Shown: positions 25,268 to 35,162, counted from the stretch's first letter. The stretch: DNA of 64,000 nucleotides from Bradyrhizobium sp. 141 (GCF_023074055.1 NZ_JADPKR010000013.1:310001-374000); one strand, 5' to 3'. The notes: generated by a model from the sequence alone, not told the origin. Made by a program: numbers and translations.

Positions 25268-25939
25268 CTAGGCGACCGCTGCGTCCTGCAACTTGAGCGA
25301 CTGCAGCGTCAGCACCTCGGTCAAGCGCAGATGTTCCGTCATCAGATCGGTGGCGAGTTTTACGTCCCGGCCAAGAATGGCGCGTGCCAGTGCCGAATGT
25401 TCGACGCGCAGATCACGATCCGCGCGCGACATTCGCACATTGATACGACGATAGCGTTCGCCCTGGACGAAGAGTTGATCGCGGATTCGAAGCAGCCAGG
25501 GGCTGTCGCAAGCCGCCACCACGGCGGCATGGAATTTCGCGTGCGCGATCATCCAGTCGTCGCCGAGGTCGTGAATGTCATGGGGCGTATGCGAGAGTTC
25601 ATGATCGGCCGCGACAATAGCGGCCTCCCATTTGAGGCCGCCGAGTTTCATCGCGCGGTGCATGCACTTCAGTTCGATGTCGATTCTCACGGCCGTCAGG
25701 TCCGAAACGTCGGCGGCATTGATGGGCGCCACCCGGAAACCTCGCTGGGGCTCCGCAACGACCAGTGCCTCGGCAGAGAGACGCGAAAGGGCCTCCCGTA
25801 CAACGCTCGGGCTGACCCCAAGATATTGAGCCAGATCTTGAATTTTCAGCTTTCCGTCGGCCGGCAAGCGGCCGGCCAAGATGTCCGAGCGAAGTCGAAC
25901 ATAGGCTGAAACGGTAAGGCTGGTCGCGTCCTGGGGCAT
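25268..25939 (-). CDS. GntR family (FadR-like, FCD domain) regulator
   Basis: A 223-residue regulator when started at 25939; an in-frame ATG at 26008 would add 23 residues but would run through a probable promoter. The winged helix spans about residues 8-75 (AYVRLRSDILAGRLPADGKLKIQDLAQYLGVSPSVVREALSRL), followed by an all-helical FCD ligand domain with the metal-site-like D-x3-H and H residues (HAKFHAAVVAACDSPWL). It faces the enoyl-CoA hydratase/CoA-transferase/symporter operon and probably represses it. FCD ligands are usually carboxylic acids. Confidence 0.88.
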   Translation of the reverse strand: MPQDATSLTVSAYVRLRSDILAGRLPADGKLKIQDLAQYLGVSPSVVREALSRLSAEALVVAEPQRGFRVAPINAADVSDLTAVRIDIELKCMHRAMKLGGLKWEAAIVAADHELSHTPHDIHDLGDDWMIAHAKFHAAVVAACDSPWLLRIRDQLFVQGERYRRINVRMSRADRDLRVEHSALARAILGRDVKLATDLMTEHLRLTEVLTLQSLKLQDAAVA

Positions 25940-25983
25940 CCCGCCATTTTCACAAGGATTCGGACGAATACAAGTTAGATCCA

Positions 25984-26018
25984 AAAATATCTTTTTTCTA
26001 TTGACCATACGATATTTT
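25984..26018. promoter_or_regulatory. Inverted repeat AAAATATC / GATATTTT in the GntR divergent gap
   Basis: Perfect 8-bp arms at 25984-25991 and 26011-26018 are separated by 19 AT-rich bases that include TTGACC. The block lies between the gntR-type gene and the operon starting at 26077. CGATA also recurs 11 bases apart (26010-26014, 26021-26025). Probably the control region for both directions. Confidence 0.4.
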
Positions 26019-26076
26019 CCGATACCGTTCCATTATTGAACTAAACGACTGACTCGGAAAAATCCGGAGGAATTCA

Positions 26077-26853
26077 ATGACCACACCAAACGAGTTGGTT
26101 ACCGTCAGTCGGGAGGGCGATCTCGTTACCCTGACGATGACTTTCGCTCCCTACAATCTCGTGGCAAAGCCGTTGCTGACGGCCCTTCTGGACGCGGTTG
26201 AGAAGGCGCATAAGGAAGGCGCGCGCGCCATTATCCTGCGCAGCGGGTTGCGGCACTTCTCAGCTGGTGCCGAAATAGAACTATTCGACAATCGCGGCGA
26301 ACGGTTGCCCGAAATTGATGTGTGCGCCTGCCTGGATGCGCTCGAACAGGTCCCGGTGCCGATCATCGCGAGCATGCACGGATTGGCCCTGGGTGGCGGA
26401 TTCGAGCTGGCGCTGGCCTGCGACATCATCGTTGCCGCGGACTCCTCCAAGGCCGGCATGGTCGAAGTGACGCTGGGCCTGCATCCGCTGATGGGCGCCA
26501 TACAACGTGTGGCATCGCGCGCCGGCGTGGCGCGCGCCAAGGAGATGGCTCTGTTCGGCCGTCGCTATGATGCGGCGACGCTGGAGCGCTGGAATATCGT
26601 CAATCGCGTCGTGCCCGAAGCCCAGCTTGAAGAAATGACGCGGATCCTCGCGCTCGAGCTTGCGATGGGCCCGACAGTGGCGCATGGCGCCACCAAACGA
26701 CTGATCCGCGAATACATGGACGAGAGCGTCGTGAAAGCCGACCGCGCAATGTCCGACGCGCAGCGTCCTATCTTCCAGAGCAACGATCTCGTCGTCGGCC
26801 TCAAGGCCTTCCGCGAGTCCGGGCCTGGACACGCCATCTTCTCTGGCCGCTGA
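26077..26853 (+). CDS. Enoyl-CoA hydratase/isomerase family protein
   Basis: A 258-residue crotonase-fold enzyme. The oxyanion elements are RHFSAGAEIELFDN near residue 60 and MHGLALGGGFELALACDIIVAAD near 100-125. Glutamates in GGGFELA and in MVEVTLGL fit the two catalytic positions of enoyl-CoA hydratase. A strong site, CCGGAGGAATTCA, precedes ATG 26077. It is the first gene of an operon with a CoA-transferase (11-base gap), DUF485 protein, symporter and fumarylacetoacetase. It probably hydrates the unsaturated acyl-CoA formed after CoA transfer. Confidence 0.9.
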   Translation: MTTPNELVTVSREGDLVTLTMTFAPYNLVAKPLLTALLDAVEKAHKEGARAIILRSGLRHFSAGAEIELFDNRGERLPEIDVCACLDALEQVPVPIIASMHGLALGGGFELALACDIIVAADSSKAGMVEVTLGLHPLMGAIQRVASRAGVARAKEMALFGRRYDAATLERWNIVNRVVPEAQLEEMTRILALELAMGPTVAHGATKRLIREYMDESVVKADRAMSDAQRPIFQSNDLVVGLKAFRESGPGHAIFSGR

Positions 26854-26864
26854 GGGACGTTGTC

Positions 26865-28157
26865 ATGAAAAATCGTGCCCCCCTTGCCGGAATCAAGGTC
26901 GTCGACTTCTCGCGCGTCCTTGCCGGTCCCCATTGCACCAGGGCCCTGTCGGATCTCGGCGCCGACGTGATCAAGATCGAGCCGCCGCGCGGAGACATCT
27001 CGCGGTACGCACTGCCTGGCGACGAAACCGCGAGCATGTCCTATTACTATATCCAACAGAACGTCGGGAAGCGGAACATCAGCATCGACCTCAACTTCCC
27101 CGAAGGAAGAGAAGTCGTGCGCAAGATGTGCGACAGCGCCGACATCATCGTTGAGAATTTTCGTGCCGGGACATTGAAATTCTTCGGCCTCGATTATGAA
27201 TCCGTCGCCGCGCGCAACCCGAAAGTCGTCTACGCTTCGATCAGCGGCTACGGCCAGGGCAGCGCACTGTCACACCGCAGCGCCTACGCGCCGACCGTCC
27301 ATGCCGAATCCGGCTTTGTCGGCGGGATGATCGACCATCTCGGCGAGGATCTCACGGTCAAGCGGCACGATGCCTATTCGCATGCCGATATTTATACGGG
27401 CCTCGAAGCGATCATCGGCATTCTGGCAGCGCTGCATCACCGCGACCAGACAGGCGAGGGCCAATATGTCGATATTGCGATGGCCGCCACCATGCTTGCC
27501 GTCAATGAGCGGGTTCACGCCGATCTCTCCGACGCGGATCTCGGCGCCGAACCGGCGGCGCTCGGACCTGCTGACTCGCCGTTTTTCAAGACAAGCTACG
27601 GTGACGTCATCACAATCGCGACCAGTGTCGTCAGCAGTCTGACGTTTCCGAACTACATCGCGGCAATGCGCCGCCCCGATCTCGCTTCGGATCCCAGATT
27701 CGCCACGCCGGCGGCGCGCAGGAAGAATCTCAACGCGCTTTACCAGATCATCCAGCAGTGGATTCTCTCCTTTGCCACAGCTGGAGAACTCGATGCCCAG
27801 CTCGACGAAGTAAAGCTGGCGTTCGGCGTGGTCCGCTCGGTCAAGGACTTCGCCGGTTCGGACTGGGTCAAATGGTGGGGCGCGATAGAAGAGGTTACCG
27901 ACCGCCGCGGCAAGGCGGTCAGGATCCCCGGCAAGCCCTGGCACTTCTCAAAGACGCCGCTGGCCGCTGCGCGCGAAGCCGCCTTTCGCGGCGAACACAA
28001 CGTCGAAGTGATGAAGGAGTACGGCTACTCCGATCAGGAGATTGCTGCCCTTACCAATTCGGGCGTGCTGCTGACGAACATTCCGCCGCGGCCCTCGCCG
28101 TCGACAGAAACATCCGCGCCGCCCGATAGTGACGATGTCCTGAAGCAGGCGTCCTAG
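26865..28157 (+). CDS. CaiB/BaiF family CoA-transferase
   Basis: A 430-residue class III CoA-transferase. It begins LAGIKVVDFSRVLAGPHCTRALSDLGADVIKIEPPRGD, the diagnostic N-terminus, and has NVGKRNISIDL and the aspartate in SHADIYTGLEA (near residue 173) that forms the acyl-enzyme anhydride in formyl-CoA transferase. Homodimers form interlocked rings in this family. ATG 26865 follows GAGGGACGTTGTC. With the crotonase upstream and a carboxylate symporter downstream, it should load CoA onto the imported acid. The donor CoA ester is not known. Confidence 0.93.
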   Translation: MKNRAPLAGIKVVDFSRVLAGPHCTRALSDLGADVIKIEPPRGDISRYALPGDETASMSYYYIQQNVGKRNISIDLNFPEGREVVRKMCDSADIIVENFRAGTLKFFGLDYESVAARNPKVVYASISGYGQGSALSHRSAYAPTVHAESGFVGGMIDHLGEDLTVKRHDAYSHADIYTGLEAIIGILAALHHRDQTGEGQYVDIAMAATMLAVNERVHADLSDADLGAEPAALGPADSPFFKTSYGDVITIATSVVSSLTFPNYIAAMRRPDLASDPRFATPAARRKNLNALYQIIQQWILSFATAGELDAQLDEVKLAFGVVRSVKDFAGSDWVKWWGAIEEVTDRRGKAVRIPGKPWHFSKTPLAAAREAAFRGEHNVEVMKEYGYSDQEIAALTNSGVLLTNIPPRPSPSTETSAPPDSDDVLKQAS

Positions 28158-28198
28158 CTGCGTTGAAGCCAACTAAACAAAAATGCGGGAGGGAAATC

Positions 28199-28519
28199 AT
28201 GTCGTTGTTGCTGTCTTCGGAACAGACGCAAAAAATTCTGTCTAATCCGTCTTTTCGGGAGCTGACCGCCGCACGGGCGCGGTTGCGGTGGGGGCTCTCG
28301 ATCGTCACGTTGCTGATGTTCTTCGGCTTCATCGGCCTGATCTCGGCGGCGTCCTCAGCGCTCGGGAAGAGCATGGCAGGGGGAGCCGTTCCGTTAGGCA
28401 TGGCGATCGCGCTTGGTATGATCGCCCTGGTCGTTGCCTTGACCGGTTACTATGTGCGCCGTTCGAACACCTACTTCGACGGCCTGACGCAGCTCGTTCG
28501 CCGGGAGTGTGGCCGATGA
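28199..28519 (+). CDS. DUF485 family small membrane protein (YjcH-like)
   Basis: A 106-residue protein with two hydrophobic segments (about residues 33-55 and 65-87) of the DUF485 family. The N-terminal [19 protein letters not shown] stretch is typical. In many proteobacteria this protein is encoded directly before an ActP-type sodium:solute symporter, as here; the stop TGA overlaps the next ATG. ATG 28199 follows GCGGGAGGGAAATC. It probably supports the symporter; a direct function is not established. Confidence 0.88.
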   Translation: MSLLLSSEQTQKILSNPSFRELTAARARLRWGLSIVTLLMFFGFIGLISAASSALGKSMAGGAVPLGMAIALGMIALVVALTGYYVRRSNTYFDGLTQLVRRECGR

Positions 28520-30210
28520 TCATGCGTATTCTACTGGCGGCCATCGCGGCGACAGTTTCCTTTTCCGCGCATGCGCAGGCGACGCCTGTCGTGGCGGGGC
28601 GCGATCTCAACTGGGTTGCGATCGGCATGTTCCTGTTGATCGTCGCCGTCACGCTCCTCATCACCTATCGATCGGCTGGTCGAACCAAATCAAAGGCGGA
28701 CTTTTATACCGCGGGCCATGAGATCACACCGCTCCAGAACGGCCTTGCCATTGCGGGGGATTTTCTTTCCGCCGCGGCTTTCCTCGGTATTTCGGCGTTG
28801 ATCTATGCGACCGGCTTCGATGGCCTCATCTACGCGCTTGGCTTCTTGACGGGCTGGCCGATCGTGCTGTTCATGATGTCGGAGCGTTTGCGCAACCTCG
28901 GCAGTTACACGTTCGCCGACGCAGCGTCGTTTCGCCTTGATCGGACCTCGGTCCGTTTGGTCGCCGCCACCGGTAGTCTCGTGGTCGTGCTGTTCTACCT
29001 GATCGCGCAGATGATCGGCGCCGGCAAGGTTATTCAGCTTCTGTTCGGCGTGAACTATCTGTTCGCAGTCGCCGGCGTCGGACTTCTGATGATCGTCTAT
29101 GTGGCTGTCGGCGGCATGCAGGCAACCACCTGGGTTCAAATCACCAAGGCATTGCTGCTGCTGATCGGCGGAACCTTGATGGCTCTGGTGGTGTTGTGGC
29201 GCTTCGATTTCAGCCTTGGACACCTTTTCGCCGAGGCGAGCCGGGTCCACCCCAAGGGTGCGGCAATTCTCTCTCCCGGCGGGCTGTTCGCTGAGCCGGT
29301 TTCCGCGATCTCGCTTGGACTCGCGCTGGTGTTCGGGACCGCTGGATTGCCGCATATCCTGATGCGGTTCTTCACCGTCAGCGATTCGGCAGGCGCACGG
29401 AAGTCGGTTTTCTATGCGACGACCTGCGTGGCCTATTTCTGCCTGGTCATCCCGCTGTTCGGCTTTGCCGCGATGGTGGTCCTTATGCCGGACGCGAGTT
29501 TCTTCAACGTCGGCGCGGGCGGTCAGTTCAACAAGATTACCGATCTGATCGGCGGTCCCAATATGGCGGCGGTGCACCTGGCGGGGGCTCTCGGCGGACC
29601 AATCCTGCTTGGGTTTATCTCGGCCGTCGCGTTTGCCACCATTCTCGCCGTGGTGGCCGGATTGACGCTCGCCGGCGCCTCCGCGGTGAGCCACGACATT
29701 TATGGGCAGGTGATTGCGAAGGGTAACGCGCCGGAGGCACGTGAGGTGATGGTTGCTAAGATTGCCGCGGTGGCGACCGGCATCGTCGCGGTGGGCCTCG
29801 CCATCATCTTCGAGAACCAGAATGTCGCGTTCATGGCGGGACTAGCGCTCTCGGTCGCGGCAAGCTGCAATTTTCCGGTGCTGGCGATGGCGATCTTTTG
29901 GCGCGGTACCACGACGCGCGGCGCGGTTGCCGGCGGCCTGGTCGGCCTGTTCAGCTCTCTCCTGTTCGTCGTGCTTAGCAAGACGGTCTGGGTCGCGGTG
30001 TTCCATTTTGCGGGGCCGTTGTTTCCCTACGACAATCCGGCGCTCTTCTCGATGCCCCTGGCATTTCTGGTGATTTGGCTCGGTTCGCTTAGTGACCGAA
30101 CGGCCCGTGCCACGGCGGAGCGGCGCGCGTTTGATGCTCAGTTCGTACAATCGGAGATCGGAATCGGGCTCTCTGAAGGCAACAACGCGCTGGCAGGAGT
30201 TGCACGATGA
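28516..30210 (+). CDS. Sodium:solute symporter, ActP-like (SSF family)
   Basis: A 564-residue inner-membrane transporter with a probable N-terminal signal segment ([17 protein letters not shown]) and about 13 hydrophobic helices. The motif [36 protein letters not shown] early in the protein and the [15 protein letters not shown] segment in the middle match ActP-type acetate/short-chain carboxylate symporters. ATG 28516 overlaps the stop of the DUF485 gene (ATGA), so they are translationally coupled. In this operon it probably imports the carboxylate that the CoA-transferase activates. Confidence 0.92.
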   Translation: MIMRILLAAIAATVSFSAHAQATPVVAGRDLNWVAIGMFLLIVAVTLLITYRSAGRTKSKADFYTAGHEITPLQNGLAIAGDFLSAAAFLGISALIYATGFDGLIYALGFLTGWPIVLFMMSERLRNLGSYTFADAASFRLDRTSVRLVAATGSLVVVLFYLIAQMIGAGKVIQLLFGVNYLFAVAGVGLLMIVYVAVGGMQATTWVQITKALLLLIGGTLMALVVLWRFDFSLGHLFAEASRVHPKGAAILSPGGLFAEPVSAISLGLALVFGTAGLPHILMRFFTVSDSAGARKSVFYATTCVAYFCLVIPLFGFAAMVVLMPDASFFNVGAGGQFNKITDLIGGPNMAAVHLAGALGGPILLGFISAVAFATILAVVAGLTLAGASAVSHDIYGQVIAKGNAPEAREVMVAKIAAVATGIVAVGLAIIFENQNVAFMAGLALSVAASCNFPVLAMAIFWRGTTTRGAVAGGLVGLFSSLLFVVLSKTVWVAVFHFAGPLFPYDNPALFSMPLAFLVIWLGSLSDRTARATAERRAFDAQFVQSEIGIGLSEGNNALAGVAR

Positions 30211-31556
30211 GCGCCACGATCGACGAGACCCACGATCCTGCGCGCCGCAGTTTTGTATCGGCCGCCAACGACCCTTCCGGCGACTTCCCCATCCAGAATC
30301 TGCCGCTCGGCGTCTTCAGTCGTGGCAAGGACGGAAAACTATCCGCGGGGATTGGGATCGGCGATCAGATCCTCGATCTTCATGCGGCGCACAGGGCCGG
30401 TCTCCTGCCGGCAGAAATTCCCGAGTGGACCGTTGCAGACTCCTCGCTCAACTCGCTGTTTGCCTTGGGGCCTCGTTCGTTGCGGGCCTTACGGAAGGCA
30501 ATCAGTGCCGCGCTTGACGCCAGCTCAAGTAGTGAGGCTGCGCGCCGCCGTGCGTCGGACCTGCTGGCCCCAATGCGCGCCTGCACGATGTATCGTCCGA
30601 CCGCGGTGCCGAACTACACGGATTTTTATGCCGGCATACATCACGCGAAGGCGGCGGGTGCGCTTCTCACGCCTGAAAACCCGCTGCCTGCCAACTATAA
30701 GTGGGTGCCGATTGCCTATCACGGACGGGCTTCTTCGGTGCAAGTCGGGCAGGGCGTTGTTCGCCGACCCGTTGGACAGTGGACGCCATCGGTCGACGGA
30801 GGCAGTCCTGGCTTTGGTCCGTGCGACCGGCTCGATTTCGAATTGGAGATGGGGTTCTACCTCAGCGGCGGCAATGAGCTCGGAAGTCCAATCCCGGTTG
30901 CACGCGCAAGCGAACAGATTGTCGGCTATTCACTTCTCAACGACTGGTCGGCGAGGGACGTCCAGCGCTGGGAGATGTACCCACTCGGCCCATTCCTCAG
31001 CAAGAGTTTCGCGACATCCGTCTCGCCGTGGGTCATCACCGCGGACGCATTGGCTCCGTTCCGCATTCCGGCGATGGCTCGTCCTCACGGGGACCCCCAG
31101 CCGTTGAAATATCTGCTCGACGACGACGATCAAAGAATTGGCGGGCTCGACATCCGTCTGAGAGTGTTTCTCACGACCGAAAAGATGCGGGCCGCAAGGG
31201 ACGTTCCAGCCGAAATTCTCAGTTCGAACGCCAAGTATCTATATTGGACTCCGGCGCAAATGGTTGCGCACCACACGATCAATGGATGCAACCTTCTACC
31301 GGGGGACCTGATCGGCACCGGTACGATCTCCGGACCCACCGACGCTGAATTGAGCAGCATGCTCGAATTCACTTCTGCCGGAACCCGCCCCATTACGCTT
31401 CCCAACGGAGAGCGTCGCGGCTTTCTACACGACGGTGACGAGATCCGATTTGAGGGGCGCTGCACTCGTGAGGGTTTTGCATCCATCGGCTTCGGAGTGT
31501 GCGTCGGGACGATTGCGGCACCTCATCAAACGGCGCTTGAAAGCAGGGCGGCCTGA
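30207..31556 (+). CDS. fahA: Fumarylacetoacetase
   Basis: A 449-residue FAH-family enzyme with the two-domain layout of true fumarylacetoacetases: an N-terminal SH3-like part ([10 protein letters not shown]) and a C-terminal catalytic part. [20 protein letters not shown] near residue 130, [12 protein letters not shown] near 172, the metal ligands in [10 protein letters not shown] near 210 and [16 protein letters not shown] near 240, and GTGTISGP near 370 are present. It would split 4-fumarylacetoacetate into fumarate and acetoacetate. The ATG overlaps the symporter stop by four bases. No homogentisate dioxygenase or maleylacetoacetate isomerase is in the window, so it may serve a different beta-diketone here. 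Confidence 0.9.
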   Translation: MSATIDETHDPARRSFVSAANDPSGDFPIQNLPLGVFSRGKDGKLSAGIGIGDQILDLHAAHRAGLLPAEIPEWTVADSSLNSLFALGPRSLRALRKAISAALDASSSSEAARRRASDLLAPMRACTMYRPTAVPNYTDFYAGIHHAKAAGALLTPENPLPANYKWVPIAYHGRASSVQVGQGVVRRPVGQWTPSVDGGSPGFGPCDRLDFELEMGFYLSGGNELGSPIPVARASEQIVGYSLLNDWSARDVQRWEMYPLGPFLSKSFATSVSPWVITADALAPFRIPAMARPHGDPQPLKYLLDDDDQRIGGLDIRLRVFLTTEKMRAARDVPAEILSSNAKYLYWTPAQMVAHHTINGCNLLPGDLIGTGTISGPTDAELSSMLEFTSAGTRPITLPNGERRGFLHDGDEIRFEGRCTREGFASIGFGVCVGTIAAPHQTALESRAA

Positions 31557-31655
31557 TCCGCGCGTGTTAAGCGAAGAGTCGCGCCCTCGAGCGATCCGCT
31601 CTCAGCGGGTTGGTACTGCCCGGACGACAGAACAATGGCTAGGAGAGGAACTGCC

Positions 31656-31799
31656 ATGGAAAATTGCCACATGATCGCATACGCCATGATCACGATGCCG
31701 GACATCGACATGGAAGACGTCCAGTTTGGGCAACTTCTCGTCGTTCTCGTGGCCTTATCGGTCGCCGTGGTGGGCCGCTTGGCTGCGTTTGTCTTCTGA
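31656..31799 (+). CDS. Small single-span membrane protein, 47 residues
   Basis: A 47-residue open frame starting ATG 31656 behind AGGAGAGGAACTGCC, a strong ribosome site, and ending TGA 31797-31799. After an acidic, methionine-rich N-terminus (MITMPDIDMEDVQFG) comes one hydrophobic helix (LLVVLVALSVAVVGRLAAFVF) ending at the C-terminus. It lies 99 bases after fahA in the same direction and could be the last gene of the symporter operon. I do not recognise a family. The ribosome site and membrane character support it as real; a fortuitous frame cannot be excluded. Confidence 0.5.
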   Translation: MENCHMIAYAMITMPDIDMEDVQFGQLLVVLVALSVAVVGRLAAFVF

Positions 31800-32094
31800 G
31801 CCCCTCATGATGCGGTCGATATCGCCGCGGGGCTCACGCAAAACTCGGCGAGCGAGTGTAGGAGGATAAATTGCGGCCCGCGGGGCGATACCGAAGCAAA
31901 GCCTGTGCTTGCCTGGTTTATTCCGACCATCAGGAATGGATCGGCGAGACGATTATAGTCCCGTAAGTCAACGAACTTCCCGCCTAAGCAGGGTGGTTTC
32001 AATTCCAGACCCTGTATTCGAAGATCGTAAAAGAACAGCCGGATCTGCTCAACTGAGGTGCCGGCCAACCAATAATCTTGTTCGGAGGTATCGC

Positions 32095-32886
32095 ATGAAC
32101 GCCCAAACTTCCCTTGGAAAAGTCAGCCAGAACGCTCGGGCCGCCGACGAGCGGCTGGTCCGTGAGGACCTCGCTGCGCTGTATCATGTGTTTTTTGATC
32201 TAGGCTGGTGCGAACACATCTACAATCACATCACGGCTCGCGTCCCGGGTCCCGAGAAGCACTTTCTGATCAATTCGTTCGGGCTGGCGTACAACGAAGT
32301 CACGGCTTCCAATCTCATCAAGATCGATCTTGATGGGAATAAAGTTGTGGACGTTCCGGGTCGCGTCAACGCGCCGGGGTTCACGATCCACTCTTCGGTT
32401 CATGCCGCGCGCGATGACGCCCATTTCATCGCCCACACGCACACGACTGCTGGAGTGGCCGTTGCTTGCACGGATGAGGGGCTCTCGCATCACAGCTTCT
32501 ACGGCGCGATGCTTTACGACCAAATCGCGTATCACGATTTCGAGGGCATTTCGACGGATCTCGGCGAGCGCGAGCGCCTCGTCAAATCGCTCGGCAACAA
32601 GAACTACATGATCCTGAGACATCATGGGCTTCTGACCTGCGGAAGGACTGCCGCGGAGGCGCTGTTCCGCATGACGGTCTTGCAACGCGCATGCGAGGTG
32701 CAGCTCGCAGCTGCAACGTTCGGGAAAGGCTGGCGGCCTTTGCCCGAAGAGATTCTGCGCCGTACGACGCGTCAGATGCAGAGCGAGGTTGCAAAGGGCT
32801 TCGACGAAAAGACCGCCTTTGGGCAAGATTCGTTCGAAGCTTATCGGCGCGCATTGGACGCAAAGGGTTCTCGTTACAGGGACTAA
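32095..32886 (+). CDS. Class II aldolase/adducin family protein
   Basis: A 263-residue protein with the AraD-like aldolase fold. Zinc ligands are visible: HTHTTAG near residue 116-122 and the later histidine in RHHGLLTCGRT near 178, with the general acid/base region HSSVHAARDDAHFIAH before. YNHITARVPGPEKHFLINSFGLAYNEV near the start is typical of the branch close to bacterial and adducin head-like members. ATG 32095 follows TTCGGAGGTATCGC. It stands alone with about 295 non-coding bases in front. Retro-aldol cleavage or decarboxylation of a small hydroxy acid is likely; the substrate is unknown. Confidence 0.88.
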   Translation: MNAQTSLGKVSQNARAADERLVREDLAALYHVFFDLGWCEHIYNHITARVPGPEKHFLINSFGLAYNEVTASNLIKIDLDGNKVVDVPGRVNAPGFTIHSSVHAARDDAHFIAHTHTTAGVAVACTDEGLSHHSFYGAMLYDQIAYHDFEGISTDLGERERLVKSLGNKNYMILRHHGLLTCGRTAAEALFRMTVLQRACEVQLAAATFGKGWRPLPEEILRRTTRQMQSEVAKGFDEKTAFGQDSFEAYRRALDAKGSRYRD

Positions 32887-33258
32887 GAGCGGTACCGGCG
32901 CGGTTCGCTGGCTGCGGCCAGCCTCTCGCACCGCAAGATCGGACAGTCATCATCCGGCATGCCCGCGAGTTCCCGCGCGAGAGGACGGCTCTGGGCGATG
33001 CCAACTCACACCCTGGCGGAACGTCTCCGGGTGTCGCATTGCTTGGCGGACTCTGTTGCCTTCGATTTGTGGAGCCGGACAATGCGAGATAGGCGAAGCA
33101 GGATAGATTCAGCTCCGCGGAAGTGAATTCCATTGTCGGAGAGACGGCAGTGGAGGTCGATGAACGTCTGGGGAGAGGCGGTGCATTGGTGAAAGCTTAG
33201 ACCAACTCATTCTTGCGCGCGGCCGTAGTCGAGAATTTTCGCGACGCCACCTCGATTG
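32887..33258. other. Intergenic stretch without a recognisable gene
   Basis: Convergent gap between the class II aldolase gene and the SDR gene on the other strand. I see no Shine-Dalgarno-led open frame, tRNA or repeat. A short open stretch of about 20 codons before TAG near 33198 has no start and no family I know; it could be a gene remnant. Confidence 0.4.
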
Positions 33259-34044
33259 TCAAATGCTGGCGATCAAGCCACCGTCGATGCGAATGACACT
33301 CCCCGTGAGGTAGGACGCCCGTTCGCTCGCCAGGAAGGCGACGACATCTCCGTACTCCTCCGGCCTCCCATAGCGACCGAGGGGGATAGATCCCGTGCTC
33401 TCGGCCGCAACGGCTTCGACGCTACGTTTTTCGCGCTTGGCCTTTTGCTCGTCCAGGAAGCTGATGCGTGCCGTCGCGATCCGCCCGGGCAGCACAATGT
33501 TGGTTGTCACGCCGTCACCACCGACCTCGCGCGCAAGGGTTTTCGACCAACCGACCAGCGAGAGTCTGAGTGCATTCGAGATGCCTAGATTGGGGATCGG
33601 CGCTACCACGCCCGACGAGGTCGAGGTGATAATCCGCCCCCATTTGCGCGCCCGCATGCCGGGCAGCACCCGATCCGTAAGAGCGATAACTGACAGCACC
33701 ATCGACTGGAAGTGCTTGGCCCAGAGGTCGCTCGGCTGGCCAGAGGCCTGCGTTGGCGGTGGACCGCCCGTATTGTTGACGAGGATGTCGACCGGGCCGA
33801 GTTCAGCCTCGATCTGCCCGACACGAGCTTCTGTGACCGAGAGATCGGCAAAATCCCAGACCAAGGGGAGGGCGGTGTGACCACCGCCCCTGATTGCTTC
33901 TGCCGTACGGTCAACCGCGGCTGGATCGATATCGCCCAGCGCGATGCGTGCGCCCTCGCGCGCCAGTGCTGAAGCAATCGCGCTGCCAAGTCCGCCTCCG
34001 GCGCCAAGTACGAGTGCCGTCTTTCCGGAAACTCCAAGGTCCAT
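33259..34044 (-). CDS. Atypical SDR with YxxxK replaced by IxxxL
   Basis: A 261-residue SDR. The cofactor loop LGAGGGLG (13-20) and VNNTGG (89-94) are good, but the catalytic motif region TSTSSGVVAPIPNLGISNALRLSLVGWSKTLA has I155 and L159 at the Tyr and Lys places. This pattern is known in a FabG-like subgroup of SDRs that lacks a full tetrad. The C-terminus GSVIRIDGGLIASI is normal. ATG 34044 follows GCAGGACTGAATT. It is downstream of, and on the same strand as, the DapA-family gene (113-base gap), so it probably belongs to the same transcript. It is unrelated to the SDR_c10 set beyond the fold. Confidence 0.87.
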   Translation of the reverse strand: MDLGVSGKTALVLGAGGGLGSAIASALAREGARIALGDIDPAAVDRTAEAIRGGGHTALPLVWDFADLSVTEARVGQIEAELGPVDILVNNTGGPPPTQASGQPSDLWAKHFQSMVLSVIALTDRVLPGMRARKWGRIITSTSSGVVAPIPNLGISNALRLSLVGWSKTLAREVGGDGVTTNIVLPGRIATARISFLDEQKAKREKRSVEAVAAESTGSIPLGRYGRPEEYGDVVAFLASERASYLTGSVIRIDGGLIASI

Positions 34045-34157
34045 AATTCAGTCCTGCTATGTGGTGAGTTCGTCCCGTCTGACCGTGCGAGTCCGGCCTC
34101 GTGCCCAAGGGCGCGGCCCTCCGCCGCCCCTGGACGCTTGGCATCCCACACCGGTGA

Positions 34158-35102
34158 TCAAGCGGCGAGCGGCTTGCAGGCTGCGCGCTGATCGACCCGC
34201 GCGATCCGCGAAAGCAGATAATCGACCTCGGAGCGGGCCGCGGCCGTGAATGCGCCGGCTGGCTTGCGTTGAGCAGGCGAGGAGATCAGGCCGCGCCGCG
34301 CCAGGATGTATTTGCGGGCACTCAAGCCGACGCCAGGCTGCTGCTCGTAGCGCAAAAGCGGCAAGTGAAGATCGAACAGATCGTGCGCGGCGTCGCGCTG
34401 GCCCGATTGTGCAAGCCGGACGAGTTCGACCAACATGTCGGCGAAGGGATAGCCGGTCATGGCACCGTCTGCACCACGCTCGGTCTCGAAGTCGAGAAAA
34501 AGCCCGTTGTTGCCGCACAGAATGGAAACGTGCCGGAGTGAACCTTCTGCTTCCCATTTGCGCAGCGTCGAGATCTTCTCGAGGCCCGGCCAATCCTCGT
34601 GCTTCACCATCACACAGGACGGATTGTCGGTGATGATGCGCTTCAGAACGCCGGGCGCCATCACGACGGAGTAATTCAGCGGGTAATCCTGGATGCAAAA
34701 TGGGGTTTCGGAGCCAATCGCTTCTGCAGCTTGAGCATAGTAAGTGACGATCTGATCATCGGTCCGCAGCGTACTCGGCGGCGCGATCATCACGCCTGCC
34801 GCGCCAGCATCCATCGCGGCAGACGAAAGCGTCCGCATAGATGCAAAACCTGCCGCCGAAACTCCTACGATGACAGGAAGCTTGGGCGCGCGTTTGATGA
34901 AGCGCGATGCGACGTCCAGTGCTTCCTTGGCGTCGAGCTTCGGTGCCTCGCCGAGCACGCCAAGCACTGTCATGCCCGTTGCACCGGATTCAAGATAGAA
35001 GTCGCTTAACCGATCGATCGAATTGAAGTCGATACGGCCATCCTCGTGGAACGGCGTCGGCGCAATCGGATAGACGCCCTTGGCGCTGACTTCGAGTTTC
35101 AT
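34158..35102 (-). CDS. Dihydrodipicolinate synthase/N-acetylneuraminate lyase family protein, copy 1
   Basis: A 314-residue DapA-family TIM barrel. GVYPIAPTPFHEDGRID opens the barrel; the expected Schiff-base lysine is in CVMVKHEDWPG near residue 165, and a tyrosine in CIQDYPLN near 138 fits the proton-shuttle site. Such enzymes cleave or form 2-oxo-acid aldols, or dehydrate sugar acids. The SLGT-like loop reads VLGVLGEAPKL. ATG 35102 follows TCAGGAGAAATGCA, and its promoter carries the same box as the ABC transporter operon. Low similarity to the second copy at 42716 suggests a different substrate or a successive step. True lysine synthesis is unlikely in this setting. Confidence 0.9.
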   Translation of the reverse strand: MKLEVSAKGVYPIAPTPFHEDGRIDFNSIDRLSDFYLESGATGMTVLGVLGEAPKLDAKEALDVASRFIKRAPKLPVIVGVSAAGFASMRTLSSAAMDAGAAGVMIAPPSTLRTDDQIVTYYAQAAEAIGSETPFCIQDYPLNYSVVMAPGVLKRIITDNPSCVMVKHEDWPGLEKISTLRKWEAEGSLRHVSILCGNNGLFLDFETERGADGAMTGYPFADMLVELVRLAQSGQRDAAHDLFDLHLPLLRYEQQPGVGLSARKYILARRGLISSPAQRKPAGAFTAAARSEVDYLLSRIARVDQRAACKPLAA

Positions 35103-35162
35103 TGCATTTCTCCTGAAAATCCCGAGCGCAAAAGCAACGGTGATATTGTTTTAATTAATATA

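Noticed and set aside
25255..25270. T6 run after the third acyl-CoA synthetase as an intrinsic terminator
   Set aside because: The stem before it (GTC...GAC) is only three base pairs with a large loop; too weak to call.
31805..32068. Minus-strand frame of 87 codons before the class II aldolase gene
   Set aside because: No ribosome site that convinces, no motif, and it faces the aldolase promoter region.
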